DNA from: CAWAQA01 sp963784065
GTDB lineage: Bacteria; Acidobacteriota; Vicinamibacteria; Vicinamibacterales; UBA2999
DNA: 64,000 bases
Reading direction: 5' to 3'
Assembly: GCA_963784065.1 (NCBI GenBank)
Contig: CAWAQA010000002.1
Span: 186,001 to 250,000 of the forward strand
Part shown: piece by piece, positions 1-9,508 of the stretch
Layout of the letters: each line of letters begins with the position of its first letter
How positions within the stretch are numbered: the stretch's first letter is position 1
Notes under the pieces: model-generated
What the model was told of the DNA's origin: nothing
What the model saw: the letters and a program-made list of their open reading frames with translations, nothing else
The model's database searches: none
Position numbers and translations under genes: made by a program

Positions 1-589
1 AGCCGTTGTTGAAGTCGCCGCCGTCGAGGCTGATGTTGTTGAACACGCCGCGCTGGCCGGCAAAGGTGATCTCATCCCCGTCCGGGCCCTGCACCACGCT
101 GACACCGGGCGTGAGCGTCAGGAGATCCTCGAACTTGCGTCCGAGAATCGGCGTCTGCTCGACGGTCGTCTGGTTCAACGTGCTGGCCACCGCCGAGCGT
201 GTCGTTTCGACCACCGCCGCTTCGGCGGTGACGCGCACGGTCTCCGCCAGGTTCGACACGGTCATCTGGCCCGACAGCGTCACCGCCTGGCCGACGGTCA
301 GGTTGATGTTCTCCTGCACGAGCGTGGCAAAACCGGGCAGCGTGTAGGTGACCGCGTACGTGCCCGACGGCAGCTGCAGAAAGACGAAGCGGCCATCGCC
401 GCCGGTCGTCTGCGTCCTCGACAGGTTCGTTTCGGCCTGCCGGGCTTCCACGATGACGCCTGGCAACGTCGCCCCGGTGGCATCGGTGACCGTGCCCTGG
501 ATCACGCCCGTCGTGATCTGGGACTGCGCCATCGCCGGGACGGCGAGCGCGAGAGAGCAGAAAAGCGTGGCAGCGGCAATCGTTCGCAC
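1..589 (-). CDS. TonB-dependent receptor, N-terminal part (runs off window start)
   Basis: Outer-membrane receptor of the Oar-like type, cut by the window edge; about 196 residues are visible. I start it at GTG 589, preceded by GGAGAAC, because it gives a clean signal peptide ending near AMAQ (about residue 22). Next comes a carboxypeptidase-regulatory-like (beta-sandwich) domain at about residues 26-110, with GVIQGTVTDATGATLPGV and a DGRF..LPSGTYAVTY pattern. The start of the TonB plug follows, with the motif TPILGRKFEDLLTLTPGVSV. This domain order is typical of large acidobacterial receptors whose substrates are mostly unknown. It is divergent from the amidase at 682. Family is confident; substrate cannot be told. 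Confidence 0.85.
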   Translation of the reverse strand, partial: MRTIAAATLFCSLALAVPAMAQSQITTGVIQGTVTDATGATLPGVIVEARQAETNLSRTQTTGGDGRFVFLQLPSGTYAVTYTLPGFATLVQENINLTVGQAVTLSGQMTVSNLAETVRVTAEAAVVETTRSAVASTLNQTTVEQTPILGRKFEDLLTLTPGVSVVQGPDGDEITFAGQRGVFNNISLDGGDFNNG

Positions 590-649
590 GGATGTTCTCC
601 TTTGGCGACGCAGTGTATCAGGGGAGCCGGCTGCCCACTGCCCCCTGCG

Positions 650-658
650 TGCTACGAT
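650..658 (+). promoter_or_regulatory. candidate extended -10 element (TGCTACGAT)
   Basis: TGC plus TACGAT lies 23 bases before the amidase start at 682. The same TGCTA-type element precedes the genes at 24974 and 28318. No clear -35 is visible. Confidence 0.3.
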
Positions 659-681
659 CCCCGCCACTCGGAGGCAGTGAC

Positions 682-2274
682 ATGCACGCACGCCAGATCG
701 TCGCGGGCTTGATCGGACTGGCGCTTCTGATTGGCGCGGCGGCGACCCGCGCTCAGGCGCCGGCTGGGCCGCGCGTCGCCGATGGCTTGGAGTTGACCAT
801 TGACGGCGTCCACGCGGCGTTCCGATCCGGCACGCTGACCTGCCGTCAACTGGTGGCAACCTACCTCGCGCGCATCGAGGCGTACGACAAGTCCGGTCCC
901 GCCCTCAACACCATCCAGGCCGTCAACACGCGCGCGTTGCAGGAGGCCGACAGGCTCGACGCCGCCTTCAAGGCCTCGGGACAGGTGGGCGCGCTGCACT
1001 GCATCCCGGTGCTCGTCAAGGACCAGGTGGACACGAGCGACATGCCGACGACGTACGGCTCCGCCGTGTTCAAGGACTTCGTCCCGCCGGCCGACGCCAC
1101 GGTCGTGACCAGGTTGAAGAAGGCGGGCGCCGTGATCGTCGGCAAGACCACGATGGGCGAGTTTGCGTCCGGCTACTTCGGTTCAGCCGCGGGCGCCATC
1201 CGAAACGCCTACGACCCCACGCGCAACGCCAGCGGGTCCTCCGGCGGCACCGGCTCGGGAGTCGCGGCGAACTTCGCGCTCGTCGGCATTGCCGAAGACA
1301 CCGGCGGATCGACGCGCGGGCCGGCCGCGGTCAACAATCTTGTCGGTCTACGGCCGACCCTTCCGCTCGTGAGCCGCCACGGCCTGTTCCCCGCGAGACC
1401 GTCAACCGACACCCTTGGCCCGGTGGCCCGCACCGTCAGGGACGCCGCCCTGCTGTTCGACGCCATCGTCGGCTACGACCCGAAAGATCCCGTCACGGCC
1501 TACGGCGTCGGGCATGTGCCCGCCACGTACACCGCATCGTTGACGCCGGACGGCCTCAAAGGTGCGCGTATCGGTGTGATCCGTCAGCCGATGGACGCGA
1601 GGACCGACGTCAAATCGGATGACTACCGCCGTGTACGCGTCGTCATCGACAAAGCGATCGAGGATCTGAAGTCGCTCGGGGCGGCGATCGTCGATCCGGT
1701 GGCGATTCCGGATGTCATCGACCGCGTGACGCAGGGCTACGACGGCAACGTCTTCGAAACGGAGCCCGCCGTCAACGCCTACCTCGCCGAGCGTCCCAAC
1801 GCGCCGGTCAAGACGCTGCGCGAGATCCTGCTGTCCGGCAAGGTGGCGCCCGCGCGCGCCAGGACGCTGATCACCAGCCTGGGGCGATCGACGGACGATC
1901 CAGGCTACGTGCAGGTGCAACGAGTATCGAACGAGACGCAGCAGATCGTCATGACACTGATGGCGGAGAACCGGCTCGACGCGCTCGTCTATGCCACGTT
2001 CGACCAGCCGCCGGGCCGCATCCCTCACGACGTGATGACGCGAACGGTGGTCGAGGACTCGAGGGGCTTTGGCAACAACCGGTTCCTCAGCCCGATCATC
2101 GGATTTCCCGCCATGAGCATCCCCGCGGGATTCACGACAGACGGCCTCCCGGTCGGGATCGAGTTCATGGCGAGGCCATATGCCGAACCGATGCTGTTCC
2201 GCTTTGCGTATGCCTTCGAACAGGCCACCCGCCACCGCAAGCCGCCGGCCACCGTGCCTGCCCTTCGCCGGTGA
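682..2274 (+). CDS. Amidase-signature family hydrolase, exported
   Basis: Hydrolyses an amide bond with a Ser-cisSer-Lys triad; 530 residues. ATG 682 follows GGAGGCAG and opens a signal peptide (about residues 1-25, ending TRAQA). Longer in-frame starts upstream would spoil it. Triad residues are Lys113 in VLVKDQVD, the cis-Ser in the Gly/Ser loop ASGSSGGTGSG (about 184-193) and the nucleophile Ser210 in EDTGGSTRGPAA. The C-terminal PAMSIPAGFTTDGLPVGIEF is also family-typical. Many members are cytoplasmic, so export is notable. It lies 240 bp upstream of a second, leaderless amidase of the same family. Substrate unknown. Confidence 0.9.
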   Translation: MHARQIVAGLIGLALLIGAAATRAQAPAGPRVADGLELTIDGVHAAFRSGTLTCRQLVATYLARIEAYDKSGPALNTIQAVNTRALQEADRLDAAFKASGQVGALHCIPVLVKDQVDTSDMPTTYGSAVFKDFVPPADATVVTRLKKAGAVIVGKTTMGEFASGYFGSAAGAIRNAYDPTRNASGSSGGTGSGVAANFALVGIAEDTGGSTRGPAAVNNLVGLRPTLPLVSRHGLFPARPSTDTLGPVARTVRDAALLFDAIVGYDPKDPVTAYGVGHVPATYTASLTPDGLKGARIGVIRQPMDARTDVKSDDYRRVRVVIDKAIEDLKSLGAAIVDPVAIPDVIDRVTQGYDGNVFETEPAVNAYLAERPNAPVKTLREILLSGKVAPARARTLITSLGRSTDDPGYVQVQRVSNETQQIVMTLMAENRLDALVYATFDQPPGRIPHDVMTRTVVEDSRGFGNNRFLSPIIGFPAMSIPAGFTTDGLPVGIEFMARPYAEPMLFRFAYAFEQATRHRKPPATVPALRR

Positions 2275-2286
2275 CGGAAGCCGGTC

Positions 2287-2453
2287 CCTAGTCGTACGTA
2301 GGGTCCGGCTTCAGCCGGCCGCAGCCAATACGCCTTAGCCGGCCGTGCGCCTTCCGTTGCGGGCCGGCTAAAGCCGGCCCCTACGTCCGACCGGCTAGAA
2401 CCGGCCCCTACGTCCGCAATCGTCCGTACGTAGGGGCCGGCTTTAGCCGGCCC
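2287..2453. repeat. Cluster of family-A palindromes (GGCCGGCTnnAGCCGGCC with flanking TACGT)
   Basis: Four imperfect copies near 2294-2320, 2361-2386, 2388-2413 and 2426-2453. Each is an inverted repeat GGCCGGCT/AGCCGGCC, flanked on one side by CCCTACGT or ACGTAGGGG. Copies are in both orientations and vary by a few bases. They fill the 240-bp gap between the two amidases and may also act as transcription-slowing hairpins. Confidence 0.8.
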
Positions 2454-2512
2454 GAAGACGCCCCCATCTCTCCGCAACCCGTGAACGCGAATTGGTTTAC
2501 GATGCGGCCCTG

Positions 2513-3949
2513 ATGCCCGCCACGTCGACCGACATCTGCTTCATGAGCGCGCGCGAGCTCTCCGCGCTGATCCAGGCGCGGACGCTGTCGGCCCGCGACG
2601 TGATGACCGCGCACCTGCGCCAGATCGAGCGGCTGAACCCGACGCTGAACGCGATCGTCGCAAAACTCCCTGACGCCGAGTGCCTCGCGCTTGCGGACGA
2701 GGCCGACCGGCAGGCGGCCAAAGGCGGGACGCTGCCGCCGCTCCATGGCCTTCCCGTCGCGTTCAAGGATCTGGAGCCGGCCGTCGGCTTTCCGTGGACC
2801 CGGGGATCACCCATCTACCAGTTCGACATGCCCTCGGAGGACTCGATCGTCGTGGAGCGTCTGCGGAAGGCCGGCGCTCTTCCGATCGGGAAGACGAACG
2901 TGCCCGAGTTCGGGATGGGCTCGCACACCTATAACAAGGTGTACGGAACGACGCTGAATCCCTACGACACGACCAGGAGCGCCGGCGGGTCGAGCGGGGG
3001 CGCCGGCGCCGCCCTCGCAAGCGGGATGCTGCCCATTGCCGACGGCAGCGACCTCGGCGGCTCGCTGCGCAACCCGGCGAACTTCAACAACATCGTCGCA
3101 CTGCGTCCGACCGTCGGGCTCGTCCCGACCGCACCAAACGCGATGCCGCCGCCTGGCTTCAGCGTCAAGGGGCCGATGGCCCGGTCGGTGGGGGATGTCG
3201 CCTGGCTGCTGAGCGTGCTCGCGGGGCCGGACCCGCGCGATCCCGGCTGCGTTCCGTCGGATCCCTCGGTCTTCGCCGCGCCGCTGGAACGCTCGTTCCG
3301 CGGTACGCGCGTCGCCTGGTGTCCGGACCTTGGAGGACTTCCTCTCGACGCGAGTGTGCGCGCCGTCCTCGACGCGCATCGCAAGACGTTCGAGGGACTT
3401 GGCTGCGTCGTCGAGGACGCACATCCCGATCTCAGCGGCGCCGACTCGATTTTCCTGACCATTCGCGCGTGGCGGAACGCAGCCGTGCTCGGGCCGTTGC
3501 TCTCCGGCGACCGGCAACGGCTGAAGCCCGAGGCCATCGGGGAGATCGAGCGTGGCGAGGCTCTGAGTGGCGCCGACGTCGCACGCGCGCTCGTGGCGCA
3601 CGGCGAGCTCATGGAGCGGGTGCGACGGTTCGAGGAGCAGTACCAGTTCACGATCTGCGCCGTCAATCAGGTGCCGCCATTCGATGCCGCACTGGACTGG
3701 CCGAAGGCGATCGACGGCGTTACGCTGGACGGCTACGTGGCGTGGATGAAGTCGGCGTATTGGATCAGCGTGACCTGCCGTCCGGCCATCTCGGTGCCGG
3801 CCGGGTTCACCCCGGACGGACTGCCCGTGGGTATTCAGATCGTCGGACGTCATCGCGACGACCTCGGGGTGCTGCAGGTGGCGCACGCGTTCGAAGAGGC
3901 GACCGGCGTCGGCCGCACGCGGCCGCGGATAGCCGTGACTTCCGGCTGA
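2513..3949 (+). CDS. Amidase-signature family hydrolase, cytoplasmic type
   Basis: Second amidase-signature enzyme, 478 residues, without a signal peptide. ATG 2513 is preferred; an upstream in-frame TTG at 2492 and ATG 2543 are alternatives, and no strong ribosome site is visible. Triad: Lys in VAFKDLEP (about residue 86), the Gly/Ser loop SAGGSSGGAG and the nucleophile Ser in GSDLGGSLRNPA. The C-terminal ISVPAGFTPDGLPVGIQI matches acylamidase/6-aminohexanoate-cyclic-dimer-hydrolase-like members, but sequence alone does not fix the substrate. The last residues (VTSG) and the TGA stop are contributed by a family-B palindrome, so the native C-terminus may have been replaced. Confidence 0.88.
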   Translation: MPATSTDICFMSARELSALIQARTLSARDVMTAHLRQIERLNPTLNAIVAKLPDAECLALADEADRQAAKGGTLPPLHGLPVAFKDLEPAVGFPWTRGSPIYQFDMPSEDSIVVERLRKAGALPIGKTNVPEFGMGSHTYNKVYGTTLNPYDTTRSAGGSSGGAGAALASGMLPIADGSDLGGSLRNPANFNNIVALRPTVGLVPTAPNAMPPPGFSVKGPMARSVGDVAWLLSVLAGPDPRDPGCVPSDPSVFAAPLERSFRGTRVAWCPDLGGLPLDASVRAVLDAHRKTFEGLGCVVEDAHPDLSGADSIFLTIRAWRNAAVLGPLLSGDRQRLKPEAIGEIERGEALSGADVARALVAHGELMERVRRFEEQYQFTICAVNQVPPFDAALDWPKAIDGVTLDGYVAWMKSAYWISVTCRPAISVPAGFTPDGLPVGIQIVGRHRDDLGVLQVAHAFEEATGVGRTRPRIAVTSG

Positions 3950-4014
3950 AGCCGGAAGCCACAAGATTCGAGAGCCCACAAGATCTGGAAGCCACAGATT
4001 CGCTGTGGCTTCCG
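3938..4014. repeat. Family-B palindromes overlapping the amidase stop codon
   Basis: TTCCGGCTGAAGCCGGAA at 3940-3957 contains the TGA at 3947-3949. A second hairpin follows: GGAAGCCACAG (3987-3997) and CTGTGGCTTCC (4003-4013), a perfect 11-bp stem with a 5-base loop that could also terminate transcription. Confidence 0.8.
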
Positions 4015-4081
4015 CCTTCGCCCTCGACCATGGTCGGGGCGTCCTGAGTGAAGCGAAGGGCAGGCAGAAGAGGTGTGAGCC

Positions 4082-5188
4082 ATGAAGAAACGGATCGGAA
4101 CAGCGGTCGTCGTCTCGGGCCTGGCGGTCATTGCCCTCGGTCTCCCTCAGCTTCGCGCGCAGACGAACGCACGCCAGGCGCCGAAATTCCAGGTCCAGCC
4201 TGGCTGGGCAAAGATTCCGCACAACTGGCAGCTCGGGCAGGTCGCGAGCGTGTCGGTGGACGGCCAGGATCACGTGTGGGTGCTGCAGCGTCCGGGCACG
4301 CTCGAGCCGAACGAGAAAGCGCGCGCGGCGCCGCCGCTGCTGGAGTTCGACGCGGCGGGCAACTTCGTCCAGGCCTGGGGAGGTCCCGGCCAGGGGTACG
4401 ACTGGCCCACCTCTGAGCACGGCGTATACGTCGATCCGGCGGGCTTCGTCTGGATTGGCGGCAATGGCGACAAGGACCATCAGGTCCTGAAGTTCACCAA
4501 GGCCGGCAAGTTCGTCATGCAGATCGGAAAGGCGGGGCAGAGCAAGGGCAACGCCGACACACGGAACCTGAACCAGCCAGCCGACACGTTCGTGTACGCG
4601 AAGACGAACGAGCTCTTCGTGGCCGACGGGTACGGCAACCGGCGCGTCATCGTGTTCGACGCCACGACCGGCGCGTTCAAGCGGATGTGGGGCGCGTTCG
4701 GCAGCGTCCCGACCGACGGGGCGCCGAACCTCGCGTCGGCGGACGCCGACCCGAAAGGCGCGCCGCAGTTCGTGCAGCCGGTGCACGCCGCACGCGTCTC
4801 GAACGACGGCCACGTCTACGTCTCCGATCGCGGCGGCAAGCGCGTGCAGGTGTTCACCATCGACGGGAAGTACGTGACGCAGGCCTTCATCGGCCGCGAG
4901 TGCAAGGCGCCGGAGTGCGGCAACGGAACGACGGCCGCGAGCACGGCATTCTCGACCGACCCGGCGCAGCGTTTCCTGTACGTCGGGAACAGGAGCCAGG
5001 CCAAGGTCATGGTGCTCGATCGGAAGACGATGGAGGTCCTCGATTCGTTCGGCCGCTGGGGCTCGGCGCCAGGCGAGTTCGGCACGCTGCATCACATGGC
5101 GGCCGACTCGAAAGGCAACCTCTACGTCACCGAAGTCACGCCGCTGAAGCCCGAGAACCGGCGCATCCAGAAGTTCGCGTTGCAATGA
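4082..5188 (+). CDS. NHL-repeat six-bladed beta-propeller protein, exported
   Basis: 368 residues with a signal peptide ending at LRAQ (about residue 26); ATG 4082 follows AGAAGAGGTG. The body has repeated NHL-type blades, each with a hydrophobic strand followed by G-x-W-G or D..G.vyV.D patterns: EHGVYVDPAGFVWIGG, NELFVADGYGNRRVIVFD, HVYVSDRGGKRVQVF, FGRWGSAPGEFGTLHHMA. Such proteins resemble the peptidylglycine amidating-lyase propeller but mostly serve as binding scaffolds. No metal-ligand set is clear, so I do not claim lyase activity. It is probably periplasmic. It ends 13 bases before the acylase gene and may be co-transcribed with it. Confidence 0.85.
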   Translation: MKKRIGTAVVVSGLAVIALGLPQLRAQTNARQAPKFQVQPGWAKIPHNWQLGQVASVSVDGQDHVWVLQRPGTLEPNEKARAAPPLLEFDAAGNFVQAWGGPGQGYDWPTSEHGVYVDPAGFVWIGGNGDKDHQVLKFTKAGKFVMQIGKAGQSKGNADTRNLNQPADTFVYAKTNELFVADGYGNRRVIVFDATTGAFKRMWGAFGSVPTDGAPNLASADADPKGAPQFVQPVHAARVSNDGHVYVSDRGGKRVQVFTIDGKYVTQAFIGRECKAPECGNGTTAASTAFSTDPAQRFLYVGNRSQAKVMVLDRKTMEVLDSFGRWGSAPGEFGTLHHMAADSKGNLYVTEVTPLKPENRRIQKFALQ

Positions 5189-5201
5189 CACCCGATCGTT
5201 C

Positions 5202-7357
5202 ATGCGTCAGGCAGCGCTCGCCGTAGCCGTCCTGCTCGTCGCGATCGGTCCTCCGCTGCAGGGGGCGCGCCCGCTTTCGGATCGTGCGGAGATCAGGCGA
5301 GATACGTTTCGGCGTGCCGCACATCCTCGCCGAGGACGAGGAAGCCGGCGGCTATGCCTTCGGCTTCGCGATGGCCGAGGATCACGCGGCGGAGCTTGGC
5401 CGGCGCTACCTGCAGGCGCGCGGGGAGGCGGCGCGGCACTTCGGACGGGCCGAGCTCGACAGCGATTTCGCGATGCAGCGGTTCGACAATCGCGCCGCGG
5501 CGCGTCGCGCGCTGGCCGACGACATCGGCGGGCGGTTTCGCCGCTGGCTGCGGGGATTCGCGGCCGGCGTCAACGCCTACGCCGTTGCGCATCCAGGCCG
5601 CGTTCCTGCGTGGATGCCGGTCGTCGAGCCATCGGATCCGCTGGCGTATGGCCGCATGTTCGCGGTCCTCGCGGCGTCGCGGCCGCCGGCGCGGCTCGTG
5701 CAGAAGTACGGCGGCGCGGCCCCGATCCCGACGTCGAGCGCAGGCGAGGAGGCCGGGTCCAACGCCTTTGCGCTCGCCGGCACGAAGACCACCTCGGGCC
5801 GTCCCATCCTGCTCGGCAACCCGCATCTCGGCTGGTCGTCGCTCTATTGGGAGGCGCACGTCACGGTGCCGGGCCGCATGAATTTCTACGGGTCCACACT
5901 GGTCGGCATCCCCGTCCTTCGCGCGGGGTTCAACGATCGTCTCGGATACGTGCAGACGAACAACGCGCCCGACCTCGAGGACATCTACGCGTTCCCTCTC
6001 GTGGCGGATCGCTCCGACATGTTCGTCCACAAGGGGCGCAAGCACCGTGTCGAACGGCGCATGGTCGCTGCCGGCGTGAAGCAGGCCGACGGGAGCGTCA
6101 CCCTGGAGCAGCGCGAATACGAAGAGACCCCGCTCGGACCGGTGATCCACCGCACGGCGGACCATCTGTTCGTGCTCCGATCGATCAACCTGGAATGGTG
6201 GCGCCAGTACCGAGGGCTTCTTCGAGCTGCTCCAGGCCCGGTCGCTCGCCGACTTCCGCCGGACGCTCGGGCGCCGGCTCGCGGTCACCTCGAACTACAC
6301 CTACGCCGACATCGACGGCAACATCCTGTACGCGTGGAATGCGCGGCTGCCGCGGCGCCCGGATCCTGAAACGGATTACGCGGTAGACGTCCCCGGGGAC
6401 ACCGGACGACTGTTCTGGAAGGGCATCCATCGCGCGACCGAGCTGCCATGGCTGCTGAACCCCGCCGGCGGCTACGTGCAGAACGCCAACAACCCGCCGT
6501 GGTGGACGTCGCTTCGCGACCCGCTCGATCCGGCGGCGTATCCCTCCTACATCGAGCGCGGCCAGCTCTCCCTGCGCGCGCAGCTCGTGCTCGAGGCGCT
6601 CGACACGACGCAGACCTTCTCACCCGATCAGGTCAGGGAGCTGAAATTCACGACGCGGATGGTGGCCGCAGATCGGCTGCTGCCCGAGCTCCTCGCGGCC
6701 GGGCCGCGCGTGACCGCGCCGTCCGAGATGCTCGCCGCCGGGCTCGCGACCCTGGCCGCGTGGGATCGGCGCGTGAGCGCGACCAGCCGCGGAGCGGTGC
6801 TGTTCGAGCGGTTCATGGACATCCACGAGGCGCAGCAGTCCGACCGGTTCTCCGTGTCGTGGGACGTCCTGCAGCCGATGACCACCCCTCGGGGGCTGGC
6901 GAGTCCCGACGCGGCGCTCGCGGCGCTCGAGCGAGCCGTGGCGGAGGTTCGCCAGCAGCACGGTTCGGAGCGGGTCGCATGGGGAGAGGTCAACCGCTTC
7001 CGCTTCGGCGACGTCGACGTGCCGGGCGATGGTTCCACGGGCCGGCACGGCGTCTTTCGGGTCGTGACGTTCGAGGATGCCGGAGGGGGCCGGCGGGTGG
7101 CGGGCCACATCGCGCCCGGGCAGCCGCTTGCCGGGTTTGGCGACGCGTGGGTGCTGATGGTGCACTTCACCAGGCCGGTCGCGGCCTGGTCGATCCTGGC
7201 GTACGGCCAGACGGCAAACCTTGCCTCCCCGCACAGCCGCGATCAGATTCGGTTGTTCGCGAATCACGAGCTGCGTCCGGTGTGGTTCAGCGAGGACGCC
7301 ATCGCCGCGAATCTCGAGCGCCGCTATCGTCCGGGGCAGCAGCAGGAGCCTGAATGA
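5202..7357 (+). CDS. Penicillin acylase family (Ntn) hydrolase, two frameshifts
   Basis: Secreted N-terminal-nucleophile amidohydrolase, about 718 residues once repaired. ATG 5202 opens a signal peptide (MRQAALAVAVLL, ending QGAR). Frame is lost at about 5296-5300, where ACGTTTCGGC seems to carry one extra T: RRDT should join FGVPHILAEDEEAGGYAFG. It is lost again near 6207, where WWRQYR should read into TEGFFELLQARSL. Both need removal of one base. The alpha/beta cleavage site and nucleophile Ser lie in EEAGSNAFAL, followed by the family block LLGNPHLGWSS; NNPPWW marks the middle of the beta chain. Substrate is unknown: penicillin, N-acyl-homoserine-lactone or cyclic-lipopeptide acylases all share this fold. 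Flanks are intact, so I regard the gene as functional with sequence errors. Confidence 0.85.
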
Positions 7358-7468
7358 ACTGACGGAGCCGCCCGTTCCCGGGATTGCACGCGTTTTCCCA
7401 CCCGCCTCCGCAACATATTTTCGTGTAGTGCCTCAAGTCGCCGCGCCGCCGAGCCGATTGTCCTTTCA

Positions 7469-8152
7469 ATGAGACTGTTCAGGCTTTCCGCCGTTGCCGC
7501 GCTCGTCACCCTTTCCACCTTCGTGGTCACCGCAGAGGAAGCCTCGGCGCCTCGTGGTTCGCTCGGCCGCCTCAAGGTCGGCAACGAGCGCTTCGTCAAG
7601 AACGCGTCGGCGCCGGTGTCGCTCAGCGCCTTCACCCGTCAGGAGCTGACGAAGGGCCAGAGCCCGTTCGCCATGGTGCTGTCATGCGCTGACTCGCGCG
7701 TGCCGCCGGAGTACATCTTCAACGCCGGGCTGGGCGAGCTGTTCGTCGTCCGCGCCGCCGGCGAGGTGGTCGACAAGTCCGTCCTCGCCACGCTCGAGTA
7801 CGGCGCCGAGCACCTGCATATTCCGCTGATGGTCGTGATGGGCCACGAGTCCTGCGGCGCCGTGAAGGCTGTCGTGGACAAGGCGGAGGTCGCCGGCCCG
7901 AATCTCGAGTACATGGTGAAGGCCATTCGCGTCGGCCTGACGCGAACGAAGGCCGAGCAGGCCGACATCAAGACCGCGATCCTCGCCACCGTCGAGCAGT
8001 CGATCAACGACGCGCTCGCGGGCAGCGAGATCCTGCGCCACGCGGTTGACGGCGGCAAGCTTCAGGTCGTCGGCGCCTACTACGAGCTCGGGAGCGGCCG
8101 CGTGACGTTCTCGGAACCGATTGGCGAGCCAGTCGCCGCGCCGCACAAGTAG
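7469..8152 (+). CDS. Beta-class carbonic anhydrase, exported
   Basis: Zinc enzyme interconverting CO2 and bicarbonate; 227 residues. The N-terminus is a signal peptide (MRLFRLSAVAALVTLS, cleavage near TAEEA), so the enzyme should act in the periplasm, while most beta-class enzymes are cytosolic. Zinc ligands are visible: Cys and Asp in SCADSRVPPE (about residues 72-81), then His and Cys in GHESCGAV (about 127-134). The Asp-Arg dyad of SCADSR is present. The next gene starts 3 bases after the stop, which suggests one transcript. Confidence 0.93.
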   Translation: MRLFRLSAVAALVTLSTFVVTAEEASAPRGSLGRLKVGNERFVKNASAPVSLSAFTRQELTKGQSPFAMVLSCADSRVPPEYIFNAGLGELFVVRAAGEVVDKSVLATLEYGAEHLHIPLMVVMGHESCGAVKAVVDKAEVAGPNLEYMVKAIRVGLTRTKAEQADIKTAILATVEQSINDALAGSEILRHAVDGGKLQVVGAYYELGSGRVTFSEPIGEPVAAPHK

Positions 8153-8155
8153 GCC

Positions 8156-8702
8156 ATGGACCGCTCCGTTCGATTCTTCGTGTTCGCGCTGCTGATCGTG
8201 ACGACCGGCGCGAGAGCCGTCGCGCAGTCTCATCAACAGGGGGCCGCCGCCAGGAAGGACGAGTCGCACGCGACTCCCGCCTCCACAAAAGGCTGCCGCA
8301 TGGGCTCCTGGGTCCGCAAAGGAGACGCCGCATGCGGCTCCTGCGTCAGCAAAGGAGACGCCGCACGCGGCTCCGGCGTCGGCAAAGGAGACGCCGCACG
8401 GGGCTCCGGCAGCCAGGAAAGAATCGCCGCTCGGTGCTCCGGCACCCAGGAAAGAGGTGCCGCAGGCACCGGCTCCTGCCGCCACCGCTCGGGCTGTGGC
8501 CGCCGCCCTGGCCGATGCCCAGGCGCGACGCCGGCAGGTGCGCCAGCCTCAACGCGATCGTCAGGTGCTTCTTCCCGTGGAGAAGCGCTGGTCGCTCGAG
8601 TGGCGGGCGCAGGAGGAGCGTGTAACCCTGGCGTGGCCCGATCCGCCGGTGTATCGGCTCTCCTGGGACGCCCGCCCCGGAACCACAGCTCGTTGGTGCT
8701 GA
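8156..8702 (+). CDS. Exported Ala/Pro/Lys-rich repeat protein, one frameshift
   Basis: Not a recognised family. ATG 8156 gives a signal peptide (MDRSVRFFVFALLIVTT, ending RAVAQ). Frame changes at about 8287-8290: ACAAAAGGC reads as one A too many, and removing it joins ATPAST to KAAAWAPGSAKETPHAAPAS. The repaired protein has three near-identical 12-residue repeats of the type AKETPHAAPAS, then RKESPLGAPAPRKEVPQAPAP, an Ala/Arg helix (ARAVAAALADAQARRRQ) and a short C-terminal domain ending DARPGTTARWC. The low-complexity part looks like a periplasmic linker. It is likely co-transcribed with the carbonic anhydrase. A long minus-strand frame here is only its mirror. Confidence 0.55.
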
Positions 8703-8893
8703 GGCAGGCACGGTGTCGGCCGACCTTCGGCCGGCCGCGAAGACGAAGGGCGGAGCCGGCCCTCGTTGAACAGGCGGTCCGTCAGGCCCGCCTGACGCCA
8801 CGCCGGATCGCCGTCCCCCGCCCGCGGCTGAGCCGCCGAGACGCCCTCTTGTTCGATTGCTCCCCGGCGTGCGTTTAAGACATGAGGGGGACA

Positions 8894-9421
8894 ATGAACG
8901 ATAACGCCGTCCTGCAGGAAACCGTGGTCAACCGCGATCACTTCGCGAGGGTGCTCATCAGCGAAATTGACGCGGTGGTGGCGCCGCTGTTGCGCCTGGA
9001 CGAGCGTGCCCGCGCGTCGATCATCGCCCTGGTCGGCGCTGCCCAGCTCATCACGGTGTACGAACGCTCGCTTCATCATCCGGCCGGGACCATCGGAGAC
9101 GATTTCGACGCGATCCTGTACGGGCTGCATCCTGACGGCGCCGCGCTGCTCGCCGGCCTTCGAACGACCGGCCTCGCCGAATCGGTCGCCTATGGCTGGA
9201 CGCTGGCGTTGTGCCGCAGCGAGGGAGACGACGAGGGCTCCACGGCGGCTCGTGCCGCGGCAGCCGAAGTCGCATGTGCGATGAGCCATCTGGACGCGCT
9301 GCTCGAGGTGCTCAGGCGCCTGCGCCTGCCTGCACACGTGGCATCGGATCGGCGGCGGAACGAATCACCCGAACCGATCGACTTTCCCCACGGCTGGGAG
9401 CCTGCCTGCCGCGACATGTAG
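8894..9421 (+). CDS. Hypothetical helical protein
   Basis: 175 residues from ATG 8894, which follows GAGGGGGAC; an in-frame ATG at 8882 lacks such a site. No signal peptide or membrane helix. The sequence is mostly amphipathic helix with several Asp/Glu/His positions (DAVVAPLLRLDERARASI, VYERSLHHPAGTIGDDFDAI). The C-terminus is Pro/Trp-rich (DFPHGWEPACRDM). I do not recognise a family. It sits upstream of the truncated hemoglobin on the same strand with an 87-base gap. Confidence 0.6.
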   Translation: MNDNAVLQETVVNRDHFARVLISEIDAVVAPLLRLDERARASIIALVGAAQLITVYERSLHHPAGTIGDDFDAILYGLHPDGAALLAGLRTTGLAESVAYGWTLALCRSEGDDEGSTAARAAAAEVACAMSHLDALLEVLRRLRLPAHVASDRRRNESPEPIDFPHGWEPACRDM

Positions 9422-9508
9422 CGGCGTTGCCTCTCCTGTCCTGGACCCCGGCTGCCAGGACGCGCTGCGCGCCCGCGCCCCGCACCGGCCCGGTTTAAGA
9501 TCGATTCG

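Noticed and set aside
2807..5203. 798-codon minus-strand open frame
   Set aside because: It mirrors the second amidase and the NHL protein, has an Arg/His/Val-rich composition typical of antisense frames in GC-rich DNA, and matches no family.
5202..7357. Programmed frameshifting in the acylase gene
   Set aside because: No slippery heptamer or downstream structure is evident, and the same +1 pattern recurs in many unrelated genes.
7682..8485. Minus-strand frame with Gly/Ala/Cys-rich repeats
   Set aside because: The repeats are the antisense of the AKETPHAAPAS coding repeats; no start site or family match.
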